Shown here: in pieces, positions 1-11,965 of the stretch
Numbering within the stretch: the stretch's first letter is position 1
Layout: every line of letters starts with the position of its first letter
Assembly (NCBI GenBank): GCA_026261815.1
Contig: JAMPIT010000258.1
Span: forward strand, 8,485,501 to 8,549,500
Direction of reading: 5' to 3'
From: Monarcha castaneiventris obscurior
Lineage: Eukaryota; Chordata; Aves; Passeriformes; Monarchidae
Length of the DNA stretch: 64,000 bases
Position numbers and translations under genes: made by a program
Notes under the pieces: model-generated
The model's database searches: none
The model's input: only the letters and a program-made list of their open reading frames with translations
Told to the model about the DNA's origin: nothing

Positions 1-2004
1 TTACCAGAGACTGCTCGTGAATTCCTATTAAGACCTCATCTTAGAGGTTACAGGGCAAAGCAATTTCTGCTCCTGGGAAAAATGCCTATGAATTTGTAAT
101 TGTAAGTCCATGTTTGATAGGGATTAGCATCTGAAAGGGGTAGAGTGGTGGGTAGCAGAGAAAACATTATTTCAATTAGCTGAAGAAAAGCAACTTAACA
201 TCTGATTACAGTTTACACTTTTAGTTTTCTTCTATTCTGGCATCTGAGATAATTATTCTGAAAACTTTCTACCCTCACCAAGCCAGCCACCTTTCCCTTC
301 TCCTTTTGTCCATCGTGGTTGAGATTCACATGTAAATGGTTGGTGAGTCGGGTTTTTTCCTTTCCCTTCTTCTCTCCAGATTCACTGAATTTGGGGCTGG
401 TATAGAGGATGCTGTATCAAATCACACTGAAATGGGATGTGATATTTCTCTCCACGCCAAGGAGGTGAAAGATGAGGAGGAGGAGGCTTTGCTCCACATC
501 CAGGCTCATGGTTAGGCTTGTGCCCAGCAGCCTGACACAGTGCCAGTGCCTGGCTCCCCCAGGCAGAGCCCCAATGCCTAAAGATTCTCTCTGTGCTCAG
601 AAATTACTTCCAATTCCCTCTTTTCCTCCCACCCCTTGGCCTTAGCCTTGAGCTCAGCTGTGCTCCATCTATTTTTTCCTGGCTTCTTGGTCTCCTATTT
701 CCTAATGACGATGCAATCAGTTTTCGGGTGGGAGATTCCTCATGAGAAGCCTTGTTGTTATTTAAGGAAGATCATGAAATCCATCCTTAATGAAAGGACA
801 GGAGAAAACCCTTCCACCAAGTTACACTGAAGCCTGAGATTATCATTTTTATGGGCTTCCAATCTTTCCTGCCTCATGTCTTATCAGCAAATGCAGCTGG
901 AGGCTTCAAAAACCCTCCCAGCTTGCTGCTGATTTTATGGGATGAAGATTAGAGATGATCGGATAGCAAATTATTCATTCCATTCGATATCCCTGGGCAG
1001 GAGGGAATATCCAGAGAAAAGTCAGCTCCTTTCTCCCTTTCTGAGCATCACACATTGGGATCCTTCCTATCTGCAGCTCCAGCAGCGCCTTCCCCCACAC
1101 TCAGAGGTGATTAGGGGTGCAATATTCCCTCTGAACAGATGGAAGAGCCAGGGGGAATCCCAGACCAGGCTCATCCCCCAGCAATAAGGCAGAGCAGAGG
1201 TGGGTGGGGTTTCTTCTCGTTTCAGGGATTTTTGGTTTGGTTCCTCCCAGCCCAGGGCAAGGCAGGGCAGAGCAGGTAGGTGCTTTCTCAGCCTTAATTT
1301 TCCAAGGCTGTGGGCCCCGGGGCTGATGTGAACGTGCTGTCAGAGCCCTGGCAGCTCTTGATGTTAGGGGCAGAGGAGCAGGGAGCTCAGAGGGGACAAT
1401 GGATCGAGGAGAGAGCCCAGTGCTGCCCTTAGATGCAGGGAGCAGCAGCATCAGGCCCCAGCAAAGACAGCAGAGGGCGTGAATGGTGCCCAGAGATCCG
1501 TCCCAAAATCAACTGGTGTGAAAAATATCATCCAGAACGTCCCATGAAATACTCACGGGCCACAGTGGTGCTGCTGAGCAGGTCTTGAGGGCAAATGAAG
1601 GCCATGCCAGGCTGAGGCCAGTGTGGGACGATGCCCTTTTGCCACACCATTGACACTGGGGTTGTCAACAGCACATAAATAAGAAAATATATTGCAGTTT
1701 AAAGGCATTTTTAAAGAGGAGAAGTGGGGTGCAGAGCTGTGATAGATGGAAACCCCGAGCAGGAGCTGCCTTTTTCTACTGCCTTTTACCCACACTGGCA
1801 CACTGAGCCAAGAAAATGCCCTTTTCACAGTGGTTGTGGCTCCTGGTTCTCTCCTGGCAGCATCCATAGCAGGCAGGATTTGAAAGACAAGTGTCAATGG
1901 GAAATGAGAGAACTCATACACAAGCAAGAAATATTTGGTTTGGATGGTAAATGTCAAAAGAAACAAATTATAAATTGGGTTTGTGGGGTTTTTTATTTTT
2001 TGTG

Positions 2005-2025
2005 TTTTTTTTTTTTTTTTTTTTT
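2005..2025. repeat. Poly-T homopolymer tract
   Basis: An uninterrupted run of about 21 T, preceded by other T-rich sequence. No attached retroposed gene or element could be recognised. Confidence 0.85.
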
Positions 2026-2149
2026 GTAGCAGCTATTGAAATGTAATAAGTTTATAATTACTTTTCTAGGAAAAATACAATCCCTTCTTTAGTGGATGTT
2101 CAGGTTTGCTCTCATATAGTATTCTTTTATTTTTATGGTTCTCTCTGGG

Positions 2150-2226
2150 AGACAGGGAGGAAATGGAGAGGATGAAAAGAGGGAAGGAAGGAGGGAGGAA
2201 GGAAGGAAGTGAAGGAGAAAGAAAAA
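2150..2226. repeat. Purine-rich GGAA/GAAG low-complexity tract
   Basis: Nearly pure purine on the + strand with repeated GGAA and GAAG tetranucleotides. It causes the proline/serine-rich and arginine/glutamate-rich open frames seen on the two strands here, which are not genes. Confidence 0.8.
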
Positions 2227-4928
2227 CAATTTTCATTAAAACACAGAGTCCCACAATGCTTTTCAAACAGGAGCTGGCATCTGTGCTTTGTGATGTATCA
2301 TCCAGGAATGCTTCTTTGAGCAAATACTAATTTTTCCTAAAAGTTATGTATTTTTTAGAGGAAATAATCACCAATTCTTGGAAGATATCAGTGTAAAGCC
2401 TGAAATTCCAATCCCTTCTTTGTGCAAGGTCTCTTGTACAGGCAGCTGCTCACATGGGTCCTTGAGAGACCATTGAGCTGGCTCTGGCTCCACTTGGCTT
2501 TGACTAAATGCTGTCAGGGTGATCTGTCCTGCTGTGCCTCGCTTTCCCTCAGCTCTAAAATGGGCCTGTAGGGCTTTGACTCACCATGGCTGGGTGATGC
2601 TGAAGGCTTAAATGAGAGAAGCAGCAAGACCCCCCACACGCTGAGGCAGAAACACACAGTTATTTGTCATTGCAGGTCCCAAGCCACGGCCAGGATGACA
2701 AAAGCAAAACCCTGCTGGCAAATAATTTGTTGAAATTTCAGACTTTGCCCCTGCAGTGAGGCCACTACAGTGACTTGCAGCTTCTCTTCCCCCCGGGCCA
2801 GACCCAGGGGTATGCAACCAGGGAGGTGCCACGGGAGCTCTGTCACAAAGGCACGTCCTTTCCTAATAGCTGCAGGGGCTAAACATGCTTTGGAGCACAA
2901 GGGAGCTCTGAGATAAGCACTGAGTGATTCCCTGGCCTCATCAGGGAGCCCAAAATGATTAAACCATTGAATTGTCTTAAATTTCATATAAACGTGAGAA
3001 AAAGCACTTGGTAAAGCGTTACTTGCTCCTCAGGGTGGAGCTGACAGCAAGACCCCTGTCTGGAAGGCACAGAGCCCTGCCTTCATCCCAGGGTCTGGTC
3101 TGTCATGTCCTATCACCCCAACACACCATGGCATGGGAGGGGATCCTTGAGACATCCCTGTCTTCGGGAAATCAGCCCAGAGTCCCTGGAGCTGTGCTGG
3201 GCAGAGCCCTGGGGTGATAACACAACCCGGAGTACACGTGGAGGACAAGGAACCTCAGCACCCAGCCCCAGGCGTGACAGGGGAGTGGACAGCAGCAGCA
3301 GAATGCCTCAGACCTTGAATTTCCCAGGGGCAGCAGCAGGACCGGCTTCTCTAGGACTTCTGATCTGCTGATAAAGCCTTCTGCTCCAAACACCAGGCTG
3401 CTTTTGCTGGGCTTTGGCAAAGAGGCAAGCAGCAGGCAGGCAGTGACGATGGCCAGCTCTGCTCTCCTTCCCAGATCATGTGGAAGCAAGTCATGGGGAA
3501 CCCAAAGTTCACTCTCATTTTAACTTATTCACAAGCCATTCCTTTTCCTCTGCAATATGATTAGATTGTTTTACAGGGCCTAATTACGGGCCAGCCCCTG
3601 TTGTGACACTTCCTTGCTGGGTGCAGCAGGGAAGTCTCTGCCCCACAGAGTTTGCAAGCAAAAATTAGTGGGGTTGGAAGTGGAGTCATCCCACACTGCA
3701 GCTGGGGACCTGGCTGTGGAAAGGAATTTGGGAAAGACCTGGGAACTGGCCTTTGATCTTGTACAGCTCAAGTCAGATCTGGCTTGTCTTCAGGATAAAT
3801 GATATCATTGTAAATGCAGGGTAGAGAGTTGAGATGAAGGAGGGCAGTCCTTCTCCCTTGGGTGTGTATTCCTGAGGGTGCTGCTCATTCCTGAACATGG
3901 GTCCCATGTGGATAAACTGTTATTTGCTCCTCAGGATGGGGCACCATGCAGGGTCCCTGGAGGGGGAATCACCAGGCACAGAGGCTGGGGGCTCAGATGC
4001 TGCTGAGGGTTTACAGAGATGCTGTGACACACCACAAGAAGAGTGACAATGAAAACTCTGGCTCACAATTTTATAGTTTCCTTCAGAAGCAACTGAGGTT
4101 TCAAATATCTTTTATTCTTCCTGTGGGGGGTGGTTTGCCAGTCATCCAAAGCTGACATGGGCTGGAAAACTGCTTAATTCGGGGCCTGCAATATTCTCTG
4201 CCCTACAGCATCTGTGCAGCTTTTGTGAGGGGCAAGCCTTGCTGCCTGCTGCAGCTCTTTGGCTGTTTCTACCTCTTCTGGTATTGAAGAAATTTTGGAG
4301 ACAGTCCTGATGACTCAATAAAATGAGGGCAGGGTTTGCTCTGTTTACTAGTGTCACCATTAAACAAGGTGTGGGAGGTGAGAGGCAGTACCCAGCACCG
4401 AGTCTGGTTTATTAATTTCATGTTTTCAAGTCGCAGATGTGTTTTGCTGGGTTGTTAGTGACACTTGCTGAAAAGAAAAGAGCAAGGAAGTGGGTGGGGG
4501 TCCCAGAGGGTGGGAAGGGATGTCAGAGCTGGGGCATTGCTGGACTCCCCCTGCAGGGAGGAGACTTGGGGGACACTGCGCTCCCCAAGGGCCACAGCTT
4601 CACTGGGGAAGAGTTTTACCCATCTGGGTGTCACTTTTTCCTCCTGGGCCATCGCAAATATTTTGTGCCTGAGTTCCCTTCCATGCCCTACCGAAGGGGA
4701 CTGTCAGGTTCAAGTCACCGTGCCCCAAATTCCCCGCCGGCTTCCACGGAAGAAGGCAGAGAGACACCTCCCGCCCCTTCCCAGCAGGATTTGAATAAGC
4801 AGGTGAGAGCCTCCCTCGTTAAGGTGTTTGATAATTGACCAGGCGCTCATTCCTGCGGGAGGGCGCCGTGCCCAAGTGCAGCGCCCGGCTCTTCCTGCGC
4901 CTCCCGGGAGCCCGCTCCTGCTGCCACC

Positions 4929-7900
4929 ATGCCTGCCCGCTGCCTGCTGCTCCTGGCACTGCTCCTCCAGCTGCAACCTGCCTTCTGCCAGGAAGGTGAG
5001 TGCTGGCAGCTGCCTGGCATCCCGGGGAAACCGAGGCAGGAAGGGTGGGAGCACCGGGCAGGTGGGAGCTGCTGGTGGGGGACAAGGGACAACCTTGGGA
5101 AAGGGAAATACATCCCAGCTCCTGCCTGAGCTTTGGCTCTGGCTTCATGTCAGGATGGGTGAGTGTCCTGTGGGTTGAGAGGTTTTGCCGGAGCTGGGAC
5201 ATAGAGGCTTTCTACCTGTTTTGCTGAAGGCTGAAACTGCCACCTGAGGTTTATCTGAGCTGCTTGCACAGAGATAAACTGCTCTGATTTACCTCTGCCA
5301 GGACTGTGCACCGGGATGAGTAATCTGTTTTCTTAAGGCTTTTTTTTTTCTTTCTTTTTTGTCACTCTTATCCTTGAGCGAGTGTTGTTCTGGGTCGCTC
5401 TCTGAGCTCCCAGATCCTCCTGTTAATCTGTAATTTTGATCATTGCTGAGGAGAGGAAGCAAATATTTTCCTCAGCAAATTGTCTTCTTCTTCCCAAAGA
5501 CTTAACAGAGAAACTTCCTATGGCTATGGTATTATTTTTAGGAAACTCACTGAAGGACTTCTCTAATGCTAGAAATAATGAGGAGTAATTAAAACTCATC
5601 TGGTGCTGCCAAAGTCCCGGAAAATTCCCTCCCCCTTTCTACTCCTGATGCCCCAGCCCTGACCGCTCTTCCTGTGTTTGTTTACCAACTTGCTGAGGAT
5701 TTAACAGTCTGGGGTGTCCATTGTCAGCAAGGTTAAAAGTTTTGCTGTTGCTTGGAAAGAGTAAAAAAAAAAAGAAATCCTTTAATGAGGATTCAAAGCC
5801 TGGAACAGCTTCCTTAGAGAGTGGAAAAGACAGGCCAGCCAAAGCTGTCCAAACACTCAGGGAAGAGGTGTTAAAAAGCAGGTCTGTGTCCTCAAATTAG
5901 CTGTTGAGTATGGAAATGGAATTGCAACAAGTGCACAGGCTTGTTTTGGCACCAGCACTTCCCTTGGTCTGGTTGGTAGCTGCAGATGTGTGGAGACACA
6001 TCTGCCAGGGCTGCAGATTCCATGTTGCTTGGTTTGGCTTAGGAGATCTTGTTTGTGAGGGAAAACCCCATCATCACTGTGGGGTGAAACAGGGAGGAGG
6101 TGGCAGAGCCTGAGGGATGGGCTGACCCAGGAGGGGCATCCCCAGCAAAGCGTTTTCCAGGAACACAGTCCTGTTTCCACAGGTAAAACTCATCCTGTCA
6201 GCCATCCCTCCTGGCAGGGCAGCAAGGTCCCAAACATTTACTCCCTGGATAGATCCTATCAAGCTCTTGCTTCTGCCTGATCCCCATTCCTCCTTTCTTT
6301 CGCCCATGCAAGTTTCCCCATGGGTGTTTCAGTCCAATACAGAGGCATTTGTCATTCCCCTAGCACCCTTATCTCCCCTTGCAGTCAGGCTCTGCATGGT
6401 CTCTCGAAGCCAGAACCTCTTGATTTTGGTTTGGTGTTTTCCCTTTTGGCTTCGGATGCTCTGGAATCTGGTGGAAATAGCCACATGAGTGAGATTTCAC
6501 TTGCAGAAACATCCACTGCCTGCTGAGCATGGTTGCTCCAAGGAGGTTTCCTACCACTTTTCTTCCCCCCGCCTCCTTTCCTGGAAGATCACGAGATGCG
6601 AATTTGGCAGTTTAAATCATTGCTGACTTCATTCCCCACTTGACCTTGAACTCCCTTAACCCCAGCAGAAACCTCACGAAGGGCTGGACCTGACCACCCC
6701 CTTTTAGGCTTAGGCTGGAAACCCTGGGTCTGGCAGGAAAAATAAACTACAATTAATTAATTAATTAATTAATTAATTAATTAATGTGGCCAACAGCCAA
6801 GGGCAAAGCAAGGGAGGATGCAAAGTGAGCCAAAATTCAGCCAGGAGGCAGTAAATGTGCAGGGGTGCTGGGCAGCAGGGCAGGAGCATCCTTGCCCACC
6901 AGTAGGGCAGGAGGGGACCAACCCCTGCTCTTCCCCACTGTCCCCACCCCCGGGTGCCCTCACTGCCTGCTGCCAGCACCAGCAGCCTGCTGACACAGGG
7001 GTATTTCAGTCAAAACACGCTGATACAAGAGGGAATTTCCGTCTCAATTCCTCCTGCTTCAGTTTCTGCCCTGGGACCTTGCAGTAAGCACGGCAAATGT
7101 CTCTGTGGGGGAGAGGGGGCTGAGAGATGCTACTCAAGGCTGTTCTCACAGTCCCTTGCCCAGGGGTACTACTGCTTTCTAGACTGGCACTACTGGCGAG
7201 TCAGCTGGCCAAGCTGATTTCACTTCCAAGAGGAAAAAAGAGCTCAGTTTTGGGGTTTGAGATTTTGTTGTTGTTGTTTTATTATTTTTTAAATAAAAGT
7301 CTCTTGCAGTAAAGACTAAGGAGCTGGGAGTGTTACCACAGGGAAGTCCCCCTCCCCAAAATCAGAGGAAGGAGGGGAGAGCTGTCAGCAGCAGAGCCAG
7401 TGTGAAGCTGGCTGTGGGTTAGGAGTTTGCACGTGTGCAGCAAGCAGCCTACTCTTACTACTGCTAGTAAAGATAATTTTCTGTTTATAGCAGAGGTTTG
7501 ACCCCTGTGAGACAGAGGAAGTGTTCAGTGTCAAGTTCCTAAGGGAGCTGCTTGTCCTGGGGCAGCTCAGCCCTGCAGGTGTCCCTGGCTGGGTCTGGGT
7601 CTGAGCATCCTGAGGCTGATGCTGGGGCTGGCAGGAATCACCCTCCACCTGCCCAAGCAGAGGAACCACGTTGTGTGCGAGGGTTGGTGTTTTCCTCAGC
7701 AGATGAGGAAAAGCCAGGGCTGAGTAAATAGTAATTAAATCTCACAGGGATGTGGCTGTATGGACAAGGTGTCCTTTGGTGCTGATGTGACAGCACGTAA
7801 GGATGGTTTTGATATGTCTGAATACTCCATTGTCCGAAATCGAGTGGGAGGCAAGGAGCAGTCATCCCAGCGAGGGCTGGTACGAGGTTTCCTCTTCTCA

Positions 7901-10900
7901 CTGCCCTGCCCTTGCATCCTTCCCACATCCAGGAATGTGTCTCACAGCCTTCCCACCTGTGGCTGGATTCCTGCTCAGGTCTGGATAGGGAAAAATGAAC
8001 TTGTGAATCCATTCCATCCCTGGGGGAAATGGGGATACAGCTCCCAATGCCCCATCACCACCCCAATGCTGCTTGGGTGCCCTGCCAGCCCTGCCTGGCC
8101 TTTGTGCTGAGGTTATTCTTCTGAATGCACCAAGGTTATTCCTCTGAATGCATCAGCCTTCAGCTTCTGTCATAAATTATTAGCTGTCCTGGAAACTTGT
8201 TGAATGGTGCATTTTACCAAAATCCACAACGACAACTTTTTGTTGTGAGAGTGTCAACCAAATTTTACACTCTCCTTGTTATGGAGTCCTTATTTTACCA
8301 GTCAGTATTTGGAAAATATCCTGGGAATGCTGTCTGTGGCATCTGGGGATGGACAATAAGCAGTTCACTGAATCCCCTCTGCCTTCTTTCCTTTGGCAAA
8401 CATTCTCCCTCCCTCCCTTCCTCCGTGTCCCCCAGCCCTTTTTCTTTTCCCCAGCACAGAGTCACCAGCCCCTCAAGGTGCACGTAGATGTATTTGTATG
8501 TGCGTGTCAGGGTATATGGGACCCCAAAGCTGCAAGGCACAACATTTCACAGGCAAACACCAGCAAAATCACTGTTATTTGCACTTGGTTTCATCGCTAT
8601 CGCCCAGGTAAACCTGCCTGAATTGACAGCAACACCTTCTGCTCAGCGCTGTAGGACCAAGCTCTCATCTGGAGCTTGCTGAAGCTGGATGGGAGAAGCT
8701 CGGCAGACAAAGCCTGAGGATGAATTTCTAACGCCTGTTCTCCTTTCCCTGCAGCCCGGGGCAGCCTCCAGCCGTGGTCACAGGGTGTCATCGCAGTGGT
8801 TGTGTTTCTAGTCCTGGTGGCCATCGCTTTCGTGGTCAACAGGTTCTGGTGCAAGGATAAAGTGTAAGTGTGGGAGTCGCTTTGGGTTGGGCTTAAGTGC
8901 CTCGGCACGTGTCACTTCCAGCAGCCTCTGGGCTTGTGCCAGGGCTTGGGAACACCGTGCTTGCTGTGCCGGGAGCTGGGCGGGGAGAGCAAAGACTCCC
9001 TGTCCTCACCTCCCTGTCCTCTTCTGCCTGTCCTGGTCTCTGATCCCTGTTACTGATTGCCAGCTGTGAGCTCGCACCGTACAAACGCTGCCATGGAATG
9101 GGAAGGCCGCAGCACTGGGGCTGGGTTACATGGGAGCGTGTTCAGGGGGCTGGCCCAGCCTGGTTTTCTATGGCTTTGGGGGCTCCCATGAGCCTTCTAC
9201 CCATGGGATAATAAGCCCAAACCAGCTTTGTTTGCAAAGCAGACAGAGCCAAGTCGTGAGAACACACAGAGAGGAGCTGGGAGAAGAGGGAGGTAGACAA
9301 AGCATGGCAGTGCTCTCCACCTGGAGCCCATGGCACAGGCAGATGAGGTGTCTTTATTCATCCGAGAAAGGCTCTGTGGGATGGGTCACCTCTTGCCTGA
9401 TGCTGGCCAAGCAGAGTCGCAGGCTGCTGCTCCTGCTCAGCCGAGCAAGGCCAACTGGCTAAGTTGCAGTAACCTGATAGTGAATCTGAGCCCAAAGGCA
9501 GCAGGGGATGAAGACCAAAAGCACCCCATACCTGTTTACTGGTTCTTCTGCACTTGTGTGGCCACTTTTGGCTTTCCATCCTAAGGTGCTGGACTCTTCT
9601 TGTACCTGTGCATTCCTGCAGCCTCTCCAGGCTGAGGAATTGGGGAGTTCAGGTGTATTCTGATGCTCAGCAGGTTGGCTTTAGCCCCGAACGTATTTAA
9701 AACAGGTCCCTTTGGGATGCATTCCAGGCCAATGCATAACACAATGTGTATATATATATATTTATATGATCTGATTTGCCACGGCAGTCTTTGTTTCCCA
9801 AAGAGGAGCCTTTGTCCTCAAACTGAATGAACCCCCAGCCCATGGAGTGGCAGGCAGGGATGGTGTTTCCCACTGCTGCCCGTGCCTGGCTGCCTTTTCC
9901 CAGCCTGGAGGCAGAGGATGCTGAGGAGGCCTTGAGGAGGGATGGTGCCTTGTTTTAATTAATCTGGCCTTTCTTCAGAAGAGCGGGAGCGAGGCTCGGC
10001 AGCCTGGAGCCCTGCCAGCTCTGCACTGTCACTGTGACAGCAACTATCAGCTCCAGCCTGTTTATGCCAGGCTGTTCCTTGGAGAAGCCTCTGAAATTGC
10101 CCTTGGGCAAGTGCTGGAGGAGGCAGGGACGTGCATGCAGGGTGGAACTGCACCCACCCTCTGCAGCTAAATCCCCCTAGCGTTGCTCAGGCCACAGGCT
10201 TGCTCCAGAGCTGAGTTTCTGGAGCCTGGCTGAGGTTGAACACCCCAACCCTGCCCAGTGGCACCTTCTGCAAGGGATCCAGACTCGCTTTTGAGAGAGA
10301 GGAGCTCGGCTGTGCTCACATGGAAGTGCACAAGGACAGCCCTCCTGCGCCGGGGCTGCAGCACCAGCAGAGCCTTGACTGCTCTCTCCGTGTCTGTCGG
10401 GATCCACAGGGGACTATTCTGCAACAGATTACATAGAAGTAGACTGGAAAAACCAGTTAGTGGGAGAAAACCATCCCACGTATTGACAATGAGTCCTGCT
10501 GACTGCCAGCACGGTGCTGGGAGCCACAGCCACAGAGACAGGGGCTGGCACTTGGCACAGCCTCTGCAAACCTGCAGTGAGGGTGTTTCTCCTTGTCCTT
10601 GTCCTTGTCCTGCCGGGAAGGGAGCTGAGCAGGGTGTCCGGGAACAGAATCACATTCAGGTCCCTTATTGTCTCTCTAGTGTCAACACCACTAAGAGGCT
10701 GCTCCCCTGCGCGGCTCCTTTGTTGCTCTGTCTCAGCTCCTCTCTTCTCTCCCTCCAGGGAAAATGCCGAGAACGTGGTGAGTGTGGAGGACAAGCCAGA
10801 TGCTGTCACATCCAATGGCCATGAAGGGAGATATGTATCAGCTGCAGCTGACTTCAGGTGAAGGACCTGCTCAGACCTCTTCTCCATGGCTCCCAGGCTC

Positions 10901-11472
10901 TGTTCTGGCCCTCTTGGGGACAGCTCAGACATGCAGAGCTGTGGTCTTGCCTACTCAGGGTCTTACACGTCCCATGCACCTGCTTTTGGGACTTTTAACC
11001 TTTCCAGGGGCTAAGCAGAAGGCAGTGAGGGAGTATCCCCTTCTCCCTCATCTCTTCCCATCCCTGCAGCTGAGCCCCACAATCCACCCACCACCTCACA
11101 ACCTGCTGTGCCACATTTTTCTTATGCTACATCACACCTTTCTCAACAGAGGAAACAAGCAGAAGTGACAGTAGGTCACCACGTAGATGATGACAGTCAA
11201 AAGAGCCCTCACTAAAAATTAGAGCAATTCCCACCCCACATTTGGCTTCCTTCGTGTCAGGGTGACCCCTGTGGTCCCCACCTCACCCCTCACTCAGTGC
11301 ACAGTGGGCACCAGCAAGGTCAGGACCTTTGGGGTGTCTTTGGGGACGCTGCTCTTGCCAAGACTGAGCTCAGCCCTGCGCTTGTCCCTCTTGATGCAGG
11401 TCCAAAGAGAACCAGCACGCCTATGAGAACACCGTGGAGCCCGAGGAGAAGGTGATCACCACGGCCATGTAG
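4929..11472 (+). CDS. PDZK1IP1: PDZK1-interacting protein 1 (MAP17), four coding exons, 115 aa
   Basis: The coding exons are 4929-4995, 8755-8863, 10759-10857 and 11400-11472, all with GT-AG introns. They total 348 nt, or 115 residues plus a TAG stop, against 114 aa in human MAP17. The start lies in a strong Kozak context (GCCACCATGC). Residues 1-20 form a leucine-rich hydrophobic signal-like segment. An LQPW motif (27-30) precedes a single transmembrane helix at about 33-50, followed by NRFWC. The cytoplasmic tail contains HAYEN and ends in TTAM, a class I PDZ ligand like human STPM. The family is known as a small epithelial membrane protein that binds PDZK1 and other PDZ scaffolds and is linked to Na/glucose transport in kidney proximal tubule. 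Exon 2 has two overlapping donors (GTGTAAGT); only the downstream one keeps the frame. Identification is by motif order, exon layout and neighbours. Confidence 0.95.
5249..5279. promoter_or_regulatory. Inverted pair of GATA motifs in PDZK1IP1 intron 1
   Basis: GTTTATCT (5249-5256) and its exact reverse complement AGATAAAC (5272-5279) flank a 15-nt spacer, giving two outward-facing GATA-factor consensus sites. It lies about 250 nt downstream of exon 1. Function is inferred from the motif alone. Confidence 0.35.
6751..6785. repeat. (AATT)n microsatellite in PDZK1IP1 intron 1
   Basis: About 8.5 perfect copies of the AATT tetranucleotide, a self-complementary unit. It should be length-variable. 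Confidence 0.95.
9746..9768. repeat. (TG)(TA)n microsatellite, PDZK1IP1 intron 2
   Basis: A short alternating purine-pyrimidine run of TG followed by about seven TA units with one interruption. Confidence 0.7.
10590..10611. repeat. (CCTTGT)n hexanucleotide repeat, PDZK1IP1 intron 2
   Basis: About 3.5 tandem copies of CCTTGT, roughly 150 nt upstream of coding exon 3. Confidence 0.8.
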
Positions 11473-11959
11473 CAGCACCCACCAGCTGCCCTCCTCTTCC
11501 TCTCGATCTGCTTCCCGCTATGGCCATGGGCAGTTCCACAGAGACCCTCTGCACTGGCACCCCCGTGAGCCATGGGGCCCTGACCTCTCCACGGCACCAC
11601 CACCTCCTGATCTTCTCCTTGCCCACCCTTGGGACATGCTGTTCTCCCCCAGGGCTGGTGTCCACATGGGCATCGACCCCCAGGAGAGGTCTGGAGGTGC
11701 CACCTCTCCTGCCTGGTGGCCACCCCACCTGGTTGGTGAGGTTGATGTCCTGAGTCCCAGGAGGGTGTTGATCTGTTCAAGACACAGAGGGGATCCTGCT
11801 GGGTGCCTGGGACCTCCCCACACCCCCAGCTGCCCTCCAGGGAGCTGCTGATGGAAAACCTGCTCTTTTCTCCCCAGTTCACCCTCCTTTTTATGACCTA
11901 CACCATGCATTTTAATGTCAGAACAAACCTCCCCCTCTGTACATATCTTCCCAGTGAGC

Positions 11960-11965
11960 AATAAA
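11960..11965 (+). terminator. PDZK1IP1: Polyadenylation signal of PDZK1IP1
   Basis: A canonical AATAAA lies 488 nt after the PDZK1IP1 stop codon, and a TG-rich stretch follows. This predicts a 3' UTR of roughly 11473 to 11985. Confidence 0.75.

Larger units (their letters stand above)
1..4850. other. Intergenic DNA upstream of PDZK1IP1 (expected TAL1-PDZK1IP1 interval)
   Basis: No exon or recognisable protein homology is seen on either strand. The open frames here are short, overlap on both strands and lack splice-consistent partners. The stretch holds a poly-T run (about 2005-2025) and a purine-rich GGAA/GAAG tract (about 2150-2226). The conserved vertebrate order TAL1-PDZK1IP1 predicts that TAL1 lies just outside the left edge, so this DNA would be the interval between the two genes. 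That placement is inference from synteny; TAL1 itself is not seen. Confidence 0.5.

Noticed and set aside
1101..1451. Short frames on both strands in the first 5 kb as possible TAL1 exons
   Set aside because: None contains a basic helix-loop-helix motif or any TAL1-like residue pattern. TAL1 is expected outside the window.
4815..4840. HNF1-like site (GTTTGATAATTGAC) upstream of PDZK1IP1
   Set aside because: It matches the HNF1 palindrome only partly and no second element supports it. A kidney-type promoter is plausible but not shown.
10258..10824. A 188-aa + strand frame in PDZK1IP1 intron 2
   Set aside because: It crosses the acceptor of exon 3 in a frame different from the MAP17 frame and has no recognisable domain.
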